Assembly: GCF_000738775.1 (NCBI RefSeq)
Contig: NZ_JPOC01000022.1
Span: 62,001-126,000, forward strand
Reading direction: 5' to 3'
DNA: 64,000 nucleotides
DNA from: Prescottella defluvii
GTDB taxonomy: Bacteria > Actinomycetota > Actinomycetes > Mycobacteriales > Mycobacteriaceae
The position numbers and the translations under genes were made by a program. The number at the start of each line of letters is the position of its first letter. Position 1 is the stretch's first letter. Shown one piece after another: positions 53,691-62,288 of the stretch. Under the pieces are notes generated by a model, which had not been told where the DNA came from, searched no databases, and worked only from the letters and a program-made list of their open reading frames with translations.

Positions 53691-55310
53691 TTGAGTAAAA
53701 TTTCGGCTCCGCGATTGCTCTCCCGGCGCGCGCGAGCAATTGTCGTCACCGCCGTCTCCGGCGCCCTGCTGCTGTCCGCCTGCTCCAACGCCCCCACCAT
53801 CGAGACGGTCGTCGACACCGCGAAAGTCACCGAGAACGGCCTCGTCGGCGTCGTCGAGCCGTCGGGCCCCCCGGTCTCCGGCGGCACGCTCTCGTTCGCC
53901 CCGTACGCCAGCGTCACCAGCCTCGACCCCGTCATCACGCAGGCCACCGGCACCACCGGCGGCTCGGAGATGGCCGCCGTGTACGACGTCCTCATGCGTT
54001 TCGACGACGAGAGCGGCGCGTTCGTGCCGCAGCTCGCCCAATCGCTGGACACCAACGCCGACAACACCGTCTGGACCCTCAAGCTCCGCCCCGGCGTGAC
54101 ATTCAGCGACGGGACGCCGCTCGACTCGGCCGCCGTGCTGTGGAGCGTGAACCGATTCAACGAGAGCAAAGCCGTCGGCAGCCAGCTGTGGATCGACAGC
54201 GTCCAGGACATCCAGTCCACCGACCCCGACACCGTCGTGATCACTCTGAACAAGCCGTGGGCGTTGTTCCCGTCGCTCCTCGCGGGCTCCCACGGGCTGA
54301 TCGTGGGCCAGGGCTCCGTCGCCACCGAGAAGTTCAGCCCGATCGGCGCCGGCCCGTTCACCATGGAATCGCTCGCCGTGAACGAGAGCCTCGTGCTCAA
54401 GCGCCGCGATGACTACTGGGCGGGCACGCCCCACCTCGAGGAGCTGCGCTTCGTCGACATCAAGGGCGAGCAGAGCAAGGTCGACTCCGTCGTCTCCGGC
54501 GGCGCCGACATGGCCTTCGTCCGCAACGTCGAGCCGGTCGACAACGCCCTCTCCCAAGGCCTGCCGGGCTACATCGACATCTCGAACGTCGGCGCGATGG
54601 CCCTGATCAACAACCGTGAGGGCCGCCCCGGCTCGGACCTGCGCGTGCGCCAGGCGATCGCCCACGCCGTCGACACCGTCACGTTCGACGAGCGGGTGGA
54701 CGCCGGCAAGGGCATGCCCGGCCCGCAGCTGTTCCAGGACTGGTCGGTGTGGAACAACGACGTCGAATCGCTCGCCTACGACCCCGAGATGGCGCGCAAG
54801 TACCTCGAAGAGGCCAAGGCCGACGGCTACGACGGCAAGATCGTCTACGTCGGGCTGAACGAGCCCACCGCCAAGGACCAGGCCCTGACCCTGCAGTCGA
54901 TGCTCCAGGCGGTCGGCTTCACCGTCGAGATCCAATACGCGAACAACTCCACCGACCTGATCAAGCGGCGCTACGTCGACCACGATTTCGACCTGGCGTA
55001 CGCCGCGCTGAGCGTCTCCGAGTCGAACCCGTTCCTGCGCCTGGAGGGATCCCTCCGGAGCACGTCCAACAACAACGCCGTCGGCTACAAGAACCCGCAG
55101 ATGGACGCGCTGCTCGTCGACCTGCAGGAGGCCCCCACCTTCGAGACGCAGCGCGACGTCCTGGCCCAGATGCAGACGCTGGTCAACGAGACCGTGCCGT
55201 TCCTGACGTTGGGCGCGCATCGCAGCTTCATCGTGTGGACCCCGAAGGTCCACGGCGTCACCCCCACCGTCGACGGCATCATGCTGTTCGGCCAGGCGTG
55301 GATGAGCTGA
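53691..55310 (+). CDS. ABC-type solute-binding lipoprotein, peptide/nickel family (paralogue 3)
   Basis: A 539-residue SBP_bac_5 protein. The signal peptide ends with lipobox LSAC (Cys31). TTG start at 53691 with CAGGAG upstream. It is close to the proteins at 1158 and 23578: GLVGVVEPSG in the linker, GGTLSFAPYASVTSLDPV, TGGSEMAAVYDVLMRFDD, and near the end PKVHGVTPTVDGIMLFGQAW. It follows the SDR gene by about 36 bases and ends with a strong hairpin. No permease or ATPase gene is present, even though the repeats frame the set. Confidence 0.9.
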   Translation: MSKISAPRLLSRRARAIVVTAVSGALLLSACSNAPTIETVVDTAKVTENGLVGVVEPSGPPVSGGTLSFAPYASVTSLDPVITQATGTTGGSEMAAVYDVLMRFDDESGAFVPQLAQSLDTNADNTVWTLKLRPGVTFSDGTPLDSAAVLWSVNRFNESKAVGSQLWIDSVQDIQSTDPDTVVITLNKPWALFPSLLAGSHGLIVGQGSVATEKFSPIGAGPFTMESLAVNESLVLKRRDDYWAGTPHLEELRFVDIKGEQSKVDSVVSGGADMAFVRNVEPVDNALSQGLPGYIDISNVGAMALINNREGRPGSDLRVRQAIAHAVDTVTFDERVDAGKGMPGPQLFQDWSVWNNDVESLAYDPEMARKYLEEAKADGYDGKIVYVGLNEPTAKDQALTLQSMLQAVGFTVEIQYANNSTDLIKRRYVDHDFDLAYAALSVSESNPFLRLEGSLRSTSNNNAVGYKNPQMDALLVDLQEAPTFETQRDVLAQMQTLVNETVPFLTLGAHRSFIVWTPKVHGVTPTVDGIMLFGQAWMS

Positions 55311-55334
55311 TCCGGCCCCGCCGCCTGGCGTCGG

Positions 55335-55379
55335 CGGCGGAAAGCGGACCCGATCAATTGTCGGGTCCGCTTTCCGCCG
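55335..55379 (+). terminator. Strong hairpin terminator after the binding-lipoprotein gene
   Basis: A perfect inverted repeat of 19 bases (55335-55353 with 55361-55379) with a short loop TCAATTG, 25 bases after the stop. It would end the TetR-side catabolic operon. Confidence 0.85.
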
Positions 55380-55544
55380 TAGTCGTCGATGTAGGTGGTC
55401 GTGTAGCCGCCGGACATGTTCTCGTTCATCACGGCGATGACGTAGGGGAAACGGGTGCAGGTGGCGGTCGGGCAGGTCGGTCAGGGGGCTCTTCGACTCT
55501 TTGCGGGCAATCAGCATGAAGTCTGATGTCGTGCGGCCCGCTGT
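55380..55544. other. Unassigned segment of the mosaic region
   Basis: About 165 bases between the terminator and the IS3 remnant. On the minus strand a short open frame reads MNENMSGGYTTTYIDDYGG, possibly a leftover of a broken gene. It was not identified. Confidence 0.3.
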
Positions 55545-55835
55545 GCACGGGTGCAATGGAAGCGTGGCCGAGGAACCTCGAAAGCTTCGGGAAGAGAATC
55601 GAGAACTCAAGCGTGCCAACGATATTCTGAAGTCGGCATCGACTTTCTTCGCGGCGGAGCTTGACCGCCGCAATCGGTGATCGTCGACTACATCGACGAA
55701 CACAAGCAGGAGTACGGCGCCCCCGCCGATCTGCCGCGCGCTGACCGCACACGGCTGCAAGATCGCGCCGTCTTACCTACTGTGACACCTGCGCCCGCCG
55801 GCGGCAGTCCTCGAACGGCAGGTCCGCGGCGAGGA
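55545..55835 (+). mobile_element. IS3-family remnant
   Basis: On the plus strand, codons for REENRELKRANDILKSASTFF and then AAELDRR match the end of IS3-type orfA, with the stop overlapping the start of orfB as GTGA near 55677. orfB begins IVDYIDEHKQEYG and, after a frameshift, continues as ICRALTAHGCKIAPS. It is cut off shortly before the right 343-bp repeat. No active transposase is present. Confidence 0.8.
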
Positions 55836-55840
55836 ACTCA

Positions 55841-56183
55841 CCTGCACCCTATCGAGAGGCTCCAGGTGTTCACGACCAGTCTGAACTCGCGGCAGTACGA
55901 GAAACTCCGAGGCATCACCTGGGCCATGTGCGGCGTCGCCGTGTTCTCCGGCATTGCGCTGCTCACCAGCGCGCTGCTCGGCTACGCCAGAGGTGTCGAC
56001 GGAGCTGTCACGATGTTCGTACTGTCTGTCGGCGGCGTGAGCTCCGGTGTCCTGGAGACTTTGTCACGGAGACGACGCGGAACCGGCGCACCGATCGTCT
56101 TCCTGATCGTGAACTTCGCACTCACGGCAGTGGGCGTCTGGCTGTTGACCGGTCTCCTCCCCCGCTGAACCCTGATCCACCCC
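55841..56183. repeat. 343-bp direct repeat, right copy
   Basis: Right-hand partner of the repeat at 48880-49222. Sequence outside the repeats is unrelated on the left side (IS3 remnant here, lipase remnant there). On the right side both copies are followed later by the acyl-CoA dehydrogenase 3' end, so the right copy is probably the ancestral arrangement. Confidence 0.9.
55866..56168 (+). CDS. Small membrane protein (copy 2 of a duplicated gene)
   Basis: A 100-residue three-helix protein almost identical to the product at 48905-49207; the visible changes are Leu to Ile, Val to Ala, Thr to Ala and His to Arg. GTG start at 55866 with the same upstream GAGAGGCTCCAG. The open frame before it belongs to the IS3 remnant. 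Function unknown. Confidence 0.65.
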   Translation: MFTTSLNSRQYEKLRGITWAMCGVAVFSGIALLTSALLGYARGVDGAVTMFVLSVGGVSSGVLETLSRRRRGTGAPIVFLIVNFALTAVGVWLLTGLLPR

Positions 56184-56266
56184 AGGGCCGCTCGGGCATG
56201 TCTGACAGCACGCGGGTACAGGCAACACTGGCCGTTCCGCCGGTTGTCAGAGGGACGGTGTCTGCG

Positions 56267-56761
56267 TCAGCACTCGACCCGGGTGGTGGGCCGGTGCCGG
56301 ACCGCGAAGTTCACCGACCGGGCGATGAAGCACATCTCGTTCGCCTTTTGATGCAGCGACTCGATCTGGGCCAGCAGGTCCGCGCCCAGGACGTCTCGGG
56401 AATTCCGGTCGCGCACCGTGACGTCGGGGTTGAGCGTGACTTCGGTGAACTGCCCTGCACCGCTGGGTTCCTCGGCCATCGTCCCTACGGGACGGTCGGT
56501 GTACCCGATGACCACGATTCCGGCGGACGCGGCCAGACTGAGGAACCAGAGCATGTGACACTGAGCCAGCGATGCGACCAGCAGTTCCTCAGGGTTCCAC
56601 CGCGCGGGGTCACCTCGGAAGGCGGGGTCGGAGCTGCCAGGTAGGTCGGGCTTCGCTGGGGCCGACACCCGATGCTCGCGGTCATAGGCGCGGTGATCGG
56701 CTGTGCCGACGCCCCGATTTCCAGTCCAGGCGACGGTGAGGGTGTAGTGGTGTTCGCGCAC
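56267..56761 (-). CDS. OsmC-family peroxide-reducing protein
   Basis: A 164-residue OsmC/Ohr-fold protein. The two redox Cys are in ASLAQCHMLWFL and ANEMCFIARS, and NPEELLVASLAQC is the family signature. Members reduce organic hydroperoxides. The start is GTG 56761 with GAGAGGAT upstream. It lies between the duplicated membrane gene and the AidB-like gene, and is missing from the left partial copy of this region. Confidence 0.92.
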   Translation of the reverse strand: MREHHYTLTVAWTGNRGVGTADHRAYDREHRVSAPAKPDLPGSSDPAFRGDPARWNPEELLVASLAQCHMLWFLSLAASAGIVVIGYTDRPVGTMAEEPSGAGQFTEVTLNPDVTVRDRNSRDVLGADLLAQIESLHQKANEMCFIARSVNFAVRHRPTTRVEC

Positions 56762-57027
56762 GCGCCGATCCTCTCAGACCAATGCGAGCTACCGGCCACC
56801 GTCCGGGAAGTACTGGTCTGATCGCGGCTTTCAGCCATTACCTGGACCCGTACGTGTCGCTCCCCCACCACAGTCGATTCATGGGGCGAACAGTAGACGG
56901 TGGGCGGCCGCGAACCCGCCCCGAACGGGTCCGCGGCGACAAGGTGTCCTGCGCTCGCGATCGTCTACCGCGCCGCGGCCGCCCTGAACGCGGTCGTCGC
57001 ATGGAGCCGCAGATTGTCCGACATGCG

Positions 57028-58656
57028 CTAAGCGCGCGCGGCGATCGCCGCGACGTCCAAACCGTCTGGCAGTGTGCCGTATTCGAAGGCTCGGTCCTCG
57101 CCGAGGCGGGCAGCGACGAAGCCCTCGGCGACGGCGGTGGGCGCCTCGCGCAGCAGCAGCGACGCCTGCAGCGCCAGCGCCATCGACTCGACGGCGCGGC
57201 GGACCCGCCCCTGTGCGGCGTCGGGCTCGGCCGCGAGTTCGGCGAGTTGGCGGCGCATCTTGGCGAGATGCGCGTCGAAGGTCTTCGACGTGCCGGCGGC
57301 CAGCGCGACCTCGTTGTCGAATGCGGTCACGGACTCCGGCTCGCGGGCCATGGCGCGCAGCACGTCCAGGGCGATGACGTTGCCGGAGCCCTCCCAGACG
57401 GCCATCACCGGCTGCTCGCGGTAGCGGCGCGCGAGCGGGAACAGCTCGGTGTAGCCGTTGCCACCGAGGCACTCGAGCGATTCGTAGGCGTGGTTCGGGC
57501 CGCGCTTGCACACCCAGTACTTCGACACGGCGGCCGCGAGGCGGCGGAAAGAGGCCTCCTCGCCGGACTCGTCGTCGTGCGCGGCGGCGAGACGCATGGC
57601 CGTCCACGTCGCGGCCTCGGACTCGAGCTGCAGATCCGCGATGACCGCGGTCATCGCGGGCTGATCGATCAGCGTCTTGCCGAACGCGGCCCGGTGCCGG
57701 GCGTGCCAGGCCGCTTCGGCGACGGACTGCCGCATGCCGGCCGCCGAGCCGTAGACGCAATCCAGTCGGGTGCGGTTGACCATCTCGATGATGGTGGGCA
57801 CACCGCGGCCGAGTTCGCCGACGAGCCAGCCGATGGTGCCGTCGAGTTCGATCTCCGACGACGCGTTGGACTTGTTGCCGAGCTTGTCCTTGAGGCGCTG
57901 GATACGGAAGACGTTGCGCTCGCCGTCGGGCAGCACACGCGGCACCAGGAAGCAGGTCAGCCCGGCGCTGGTCTGAGCGAGCACCAGGAACGCGTCGGAC
58001 TGCGGCGCGGAGCAGAACCACTTGTGTCCGGTCAGCGCCCAGGTGCCGTCGGCGAGGGCCTCCGCGCGGGTGGTGTTCGCGCGGACGTCGGAGCCGCCCT
58101 GCTTCTCCGTCATCGCCATGCCGAAGATCGCGCTGGACTTGCCGGCGACCAGTCGCGGATCGTACTCGCGGGAGTAGACGCGCGGCAGCCAGACGTCGGC
58201 GAGTTCCGGGGTGAGTGCGAGCGACGGCACCGCGGCGTGGGTCATCGAGACCGGGCAGGTGTGTCCCGGTTCGATCTGCGCGAACTGCATGAAGATGCCC
58301 GCCCGCACGACGTTGGCACCGGGCCGCGGATCCGCCCAGGCCCGGGTGTGGGCGCCGTGCTTGACGGACTCGGCGTAGATGCGGTGGTACGCGGGATGGA
58401 AGTCGACGGCGTCGATGCGGTTGCCCCAGCGGTCGTGGGTGCGCAGTTCCGGGGTGAACGTGTTCACCAGGTCCGCGTCCTGCTGGTAGGACTCGCTGCC
58501 GACGAGCGCGCCGACCTCCGCGAGTTCCGCAGCGCCCCAGTCACCGCCGTAGCGCCCGACGGCCTCGACGAGCGCCGGGTTCGAGGTGTACTCGTTCACG
58601 TCGACGCGCGGTGCCGACTGGTTGAACACCTCATGGGTGACATGGGTCTTGGTCAT
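57028..58656 (-). CDS. AidB-like acyl-CoA dehydrogenase
   Basis: A 542-residue flavoprotein of the AidB branch of acyl-CoA dehydrogenases. MAMTEKQGGSDVRANTT and WALTGHKWFCSAPQSDAFLV mark the FAD-binding core, ECLGGNGYTELFPLARRYRE and VWEGSGNVIALDVLRAM are typical of AidB. AidB of E. coli is an alkylation-response protein; here it sits back to back with an acyl-CoA synthetase, so a fatty-acid-type substrate is likely. GGAG precedes the ATG. A duplicate of its last 52 codons lies at 49282-49440. Confidence 0.92.
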   Translation of the reverse strand: MTKTHVTHEVFNQSAPRVDVNEYTSNPALVEAVGRYGGDWGAAELAEVGALVGSESYQQDADLVNTFTPELRTHDRWGNRIDAVDFHPAYHRIYAESVKHGAHTRAWADPRPGANVVRAGIFMQFAQIEPGHTCPVSMTHAAVPSLALTPELADVWLPRVYSREYDPRLVAGKSSAIFGMAMTEKQGGSDVRANTTRAEALADGTWALTGHKWFCSAPQSDAFLVLAQTSAGLTCFLVPRVLPDGERNVFRIQRLKDKLGNKSNASSEIELDGTIGWLVGELGRGVPTIIEMVNRTRLDCVYGSAAGMRQSVAEAAWHARHRAAFGKTLIDQPAMTAVIADLQLESEAATWTAMRLAAAHDDESGEEASFRRLAAAVSKYWVCKRGPNHAYESLECLGGNGYTELFPLARRYREQPVMAVWEGSGNVIALDVLRAMAREPESVTAFDNEVALAAGTSKTFDAHLAKMRRQLAELAAEPDAAQGRVRRAVESMALALQASLLLREAPTAVAEGFVAARLGEDRAFEYGTLPDGLDVAAIAARA

Positions 58657-58708
58657 GGCAGCTGCACTCCGATCGCTGGTCGACGAAATCGAAGGTTCCC
58701 CTTCACAG

Positions 58709-58736
58709 CAAGCATTGAATCATGGTTCAATGCTTG
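58709..58736. promoter_or_regulatory. Perfect palindrome between acyl-CoA dehydrogenase and synthetase genes
   Basis: CAAGCATTGAA-TCATGG-TTCAATGCTTG has perfect 11-base arms and lies in the 118-base divergent intergenic region, 52 bases from the dehydrogenase start and 38 bases from the synthetase start. It is a strong candidate operator for a shared regulator (TetR or similar type) whose gene is not in the vicinity. Confidence 0.7.
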
Positions 58737-58774
58737 TCGGCAATGCCCGCCGCGACGACAATTCGGGAGCATCC

Positions 58775-60271
58775 TTGAACCTGAACACCCTCCTCGAGTC
58801 CTCCGCCCGGAAGTTCCCCACGAAGGACGCGCTGATCCATGTCGACCGGCGCGTGAGCTATGCCGAACTGCTCTCGGCGAGTCGCCGCGCGGCCACCGTC
58901 TTCGCCGAGGCGGGGGTCCGCCGAGGTGACCGGGTCGCGGTGATGACCACCAACACCCCCGAGTTCGTCATCGCCGCGTTCGGCATCTGGCGGGCCGGCG
59001 GCGTCCTGGTGCCGGTCAACCACAAACTGCAGGTCCCCGAGGTGCGCTACACGATCGAGCACAGCGGCGCCCGGGTCGGCGTGGTGGGCTCCGCCTTCGC
59101 CGAGATCGTCACGGCCGCCGCACCGGAGACCACCTGGCTCACCACCGACGCCTTCCGTCGGGCCGTCGATCAGGCGCCGGAATCCGACGGCGTCGCCGTC
59201 ACCGAGGACGACCTCGCGCAGGTGCTCTACACCTCCGGCACCACCAGCGCCCCCAAGGGTTGCGAGCACACGCACCGCAGCATCGCGTCCGTGCCGCCGC
59301 TGATCGCCTCCACCATCCCGCTGACGCGGGACGACCGGATGCTGATCGCGATGCCGATCTGGCACGCGTCGCCCCTCAACAACTGGATGCTCACCACGCT
59401 CTTCCTCGGCGGCACCGTCGTGCTCCTCGAGGAGTACGACCCCATCGCGTTCCTGGAAACGGTGCAGGAGCACAAGGTCACCGCGTTCTTCGGCGCACCC
59501 GTCGCCTACCTGGCACCACTGCAGGTCTGCAAGGCCAAGGGCCTGGACTTCACGTCCTACGACCTGTCGAGTGTCGACAAGTGGATCTACGGTGGCGCGC
59601 CCCTGGGCGAGGAGACCGCCCGGATGCTGGTCGAGGCCTACCGCACCGATCGGTTCTACCAGGTGTACGGCATGAGCGAGATGGGCCCGGTGGGCACCGC
59701 GCTGTATCCGGACGAGCAGCTCACCCGTGCCGGCTCGATCGGCCGCGGCGGCATGCCCGGCGTCGACCTGCGCGTCGTGACACCGAACGGGTCCGACGCG
59801 AAAGCCGGTGATACCGGCGAGATCTGGATGCGCGCCGACACCCGCATGCGCGGCTACCTGGGCAACCCGGCCGCGACGGCGGACGCATTCACCGACGGCT
59901 GGTACCGGACCGGCGACGTCGCCCGCATCGACGAGGACGGATTCCTGTTCATCGTCGACCGTCTCAAGGACGTCATCATCGTCGGCGGCGAGAACGTCTA
60001 CTCGCAGGAGGTCGAGGAGTCGCTGCGCGCGCACCCCCGGATCGCGGACGTCGCCGTGATCGGGCGACCGGACCCGCAGTGGGGCGAGATCGTCGTGGCC
60101 GTGGTCGTCACCTCCGACGGCGCCGACCTGAGTATCGAGGAGATCCGGGAGTACCTCGCGGACAAGCTCGCCCGCTACAAGCTGCCCCGCGAGGCGATCA
60201 CCGTCGACACACTGCCGCGCAACCCGTCGGGCAAGCTCACCAAGCACACGATCCGCGACACGGTGCTCTGA
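58775..60271 (+). CDS. AMP-binding acyl-CoA synthetase (fatty-acid-CoA ligase-like)
   Basis: A 498-residue adenylate-forming ligase. The P-loop-type motif YTSGTTSAPKGCEHTH, then YGMSEMGPVGTA, the ATP/ribose Asp in WYRTGDVARIDEDGFLF and the hinge DRLKDVIIVGGENVYSQEVE are clear. The catalytic Lys is in PRNPSGKLTKH. The TTG at 58775 with GGGAG 5 bases upstream gives the normal N-terminus NLNTLLESSARKFPTKDALI. An ATG at 58730 is inside the operator. Divergent from the AidB-like gene, so probably the same pathway, activating then oxidising an acid. Substrate chain type is not known. Confidence 0.93.
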   Translation: MNLNTLLESSARKFPTKDALIHVDRRVSYAELLSASRRAATVFAEAGVRRGDRVAVMTTNTPEFVIAAFGIWRAGGVLVPVNHKLQVPEVRYTIEHSGARVGVVGSAFAEIVTAAAPETTWLTTDAFRRAVDQAPESDGVAVTEDDLAQVLYTSGTTSAPKGCEHTHRSIASVPPLIASTIPLTRDDRMLIAMPIWHASPLNNWMLTTLFLGGTVVLLEEYDPIAFLETVQEHKVTAFFGAPVAYLAPLQVCKAKGLDFTSYDLSSVDKWIYGGAPLGEETARMLVEAYRTDRFYQVYGMSEMGPVGTALYPDEQLTRAGSIGRGGMPGVDLRVVTPNGSDAKAGDTGEIWMRADTRMRGYLGNPAATADAFTDGWYRTGDVARIDEDGFLFIVDRLKDVIIVGGENVYSQEVEESLRAHPRIADVAVIGRPDPQWGEIVVAVVVTSDGADLSIEEIREYLADKLARYKLPREAITVDTLPRNPSGKLTKHTIRDTVL

Positions 60272-60282
60272 TCGGAAGCTGT

Positions 60283-60314
60283 CGCCCCGCACCGTAGAAC
60301 GTCGGTGCGGGGCG
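60283..60314. terminator. Hairpin between acyl-CoA synthetase and DUF1801 genes
   Basis: A perfect 12-base stem CGCCCCGCACCG with its complement around an 8-base loop, 11 bases after the synthetase stop. It lies between convergent genes and may terminate both. Confidence 0.75.
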
Positions 60315-60320
60315 AGGCGG

Positions 60321-60725
60321 TCACCGTCCTGCGTTCAGTTCGACGGCGGAGCGGACGAGCGCCGCAAAGGCCTTCTCGTCGATCTCGTCGCCTTCGTGGA
60401 AATCGATGGCGCGTCTGGTGCTTCCTTCGAGGCTGGAGTTGAACAGCCCCGCGGGGTCGTCCAGCGACGCACCCTTGGCGAAGGTCACCTTCACGGCGTT
60501 CTTGTACGTCTCACCGGTGCAGATCATTCCGTCGTGCGACCACACCGGGACTCCGCGCCACTTCCACTCCTCGACCGCGTCGGGGTCGGCCTGCACGATG
60601 AGGGCTCGGATCCGGGCGAGCATCTCGCCGCGCCAGTCGCCGAGTTCCTCGATCCTCGCGTCGATCAGTCGAGAAGGGGCATCCTGTCCCGCTCCGTCGT
60701 CAGAGCTGTGCGTCGTCTGCTTCAC
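60321..60725 (-). CDS. DUF1801-domain protein
   Basis: A 134-residue protein with the DUF1801 (YdhG-like) pattern: RGEMLARIRALIVQADPDAV, then EEWKWRGVPVWSHDGMICTG, YKNAVKVTFAKGASLDDP and NSSLEGSTRRAIDF. The family has a small alpha/beta fold and no defined function. GTG start at 60725; a GAGAGGACGG lies further upstream. Overlaps no other gene. Confidence 0.85.
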   Translation of the reverse strand: MKQTTHSSDDGAGQDAPSRLIDARIEELGDWRGEMLARIRALIVQADPDAVEEWKWRGVPVWSHDGMICTGETYKNAVKVTFAKGASLDDPAGLFNSSLEGSTRRAIDFHEGDEIDEKAFAALVRSAVELNAGR

Positions 60726-60830
60726 AGGTTGCGGCCGTCCTCTCACGATCCACGAATGGTGTCGCCCACGTGCCACCCGAGTATCCCCGTCGGAGGGCGC
60801 GGCCGCATCGCGAATCGCCCCGATCCAGGA

Positions 60831-62261
60831 CTACCCCCAGAAGTCGGTCTTCGTGTACTCGGTGAGCGGCGAGAACTCCAGGCCGCGCAGCTCCGCCGCC
60901 TCGCAGGCGCGTTTGAACTCGTCGGTGCAGACGAGTTTGTAGTCGACGTCGGTGCAGATGAAGGCGGCGGCAGTGGGAACTCGCTCCTCCGCGATCTCGA
61001 ACCTGGCGACAGATTCGAACATCGGCGCGTCGGGGAAGTTCCGATGACGGGACGGCTCACCGCTGACGAGATCGAGTTCGAGTTCGACGTCGGATGCCGC
61101 CACGTCGATCACCGACGCCCACTCACCCCAGCGCAGGTAGCTGTACCGCTTCGCCGTCGGCACCCCGCCGGACTGCAGTACTCGCACCGGCACCGTCACG
61201 AGCCGGAGTCCGAAGCCACGGCAGATCCGCAGGAACTGCTCTGATGCGAGCCAGTTGACGCCCCAGTAGTCGACGTCGAGCCGCCGATTCGTCGTGACGA
61301 GTTCGTAGTCCGACTCGACCGGCGCCTCGGCGGGCTCGGGATCGAACGCGTTCCAGTTCCACGGCCGGTTGAGCTTTCCCTTGAGAACCGGTGGGCAACC
61401 CGGCTCCCCGGCAACGTACTCGACGATCCACAGCCTCATGGCCTCATTCTGCACCGTTGCCTGCGGTGTGCTGCCGTCCTCCTGGAGCCACACCCCGATC
61501 TCCGCCAGGCGCGCCCGCAGACGGTCGAGATGCCCACCCGGCCAGTACAACTGCCCGCAGTCCCGGCAGCGACTGAATCTCTTCTGCTCCCGCAGGACGC
61601 CGCTGGGTACGCGCCCGCGTGCCAGCGCGGGTGTCGCCGGTCCGATCAGCCCGTTGCAGCGGGCGCACCGCGTGAGCGGCGCGATGCGCTCCTGCAGGTG
61701 GAACCGGTCGAGCACCTCGCGCAGTTGGCGCCGGGAATCGGTCTCGTGCAGGAAGCCGCCGTGGACGAGTGCCGCCCGCCGGAGCAGGCCGACGTCCCGG
61801 GTCAGCAGGATCCGATCCTCCCGGCGCGACAGCGCGAGCAGTTCGTCGTCGCCGCTGTCGTTGCGGTACCGAGTGTCGAATCCGAGCAGCCTCAGGTAGC
61901 GCGCGAGATGGCCGAGGTGCACGTCGAGGACGAATCGCGGCTGCGGCAACGGCGGGCGCAGCGGCGGGGCCCCCGGCAGTTCGAGCGTCTGGAACGCCGG
62001 ATACACCGCGACGCGTTCCCCGCCGGCGAGTCGATGGTCGAAGGCCACGGGGTCGCCGTCGACGAGGATCAGATCGACCTCGGTGTGTGGGACACCGAGT
62101 GATTCGATCCGATCCTTGACCGACGGCGTCCCGTCGAAGGCATGCTCGAAGCTCCGCCGGCGTTGTGCGGGCCGCAGAAACTCGTCCAGCTCCCCGTAGA
62201 AGCGGAACTCGCACCTATGTCGATCCCTCACCGGTACCGCACCGAGCGGGGCGTCGCCCAC
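60831..62261 (-). CDS. Mut7-C RNase-domain protein with extra C-terminal domain
   Basis: A 476-residue protein. The N-terminal 80 residues form the ubiquitin-like part (RHRCEFRFYGELDEFL). Then the Mut7-C PIN-like RNase with FVLDVHLGHLARYLRLLGFD, ILLTRDVGLLRRA, and zinc-ribbon Cys pairs CARCNGLI and CRDCGQLYWPGGHLDRLR. Mut7-C proteins usually stop near residue 250. Here the frame continues without a stop through an Imm43/DUF1629-like domain of about 200 residues ending TEYTKTDFWG. An ATG at 61439 (MRLWIVEYVAGEPG) could start that second part separately. So it may be a fusion or two genes read through. Confidence 0.7.
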   Translation of the reverse strand: MGDAPLGAVPVRDRHRCEFRFYGELDEFLRPAQRRRSFEHAFDGTPSVKDRIESLGVPHTEVDLILVDGDPVAFDHRLAGGERVAVYPAFQTLELPGAPPLRPPLPQPRFVLDVHLGHLARYLRLLGFDTRYRNDSGDDELLALSRREDRILLTRDVGLLRRAALVHGGFLHETDSRRQLREVLDRFHLQERIAPLTRCARCNGLIGPATPALARGRVPSGVLREQKRFSRCRDCGQLYWPGGHLDRLRARLAEIGVWLQEDGSTPQATVQNEAMRLWIVEYVAGEPGCPPVLKGKLNRPWNWNAFDPEPAEAPVESDYELVTTNRRLDVDYWGVNWLASEQFLRICRGFGLRLVTVPVRVLQSGGVPTAKRYSYLRWGEWASVIDVAASDVELELDLVSGEPSRHRNFPDAPMFESVARFEIAEERVPTAAAFICTDVDYKLVCTDEFKRACEAAELRGLEFSPLTEYTKTDFWG

Positions 62262-62288
62262 CCGCCTACCTTCGCCGTCTCCGCCCCT

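Noticed and set aside
53673-55760. Very long open frame on the minus strand opposite the third binding-lipoprotein gene
   Set aside because: It is antisense to a clear SBP_bac_5 gene and its translation is rich in Arg, Asp, Val and Gly as expected from GC-rich antisense frames. No family motif is visible.
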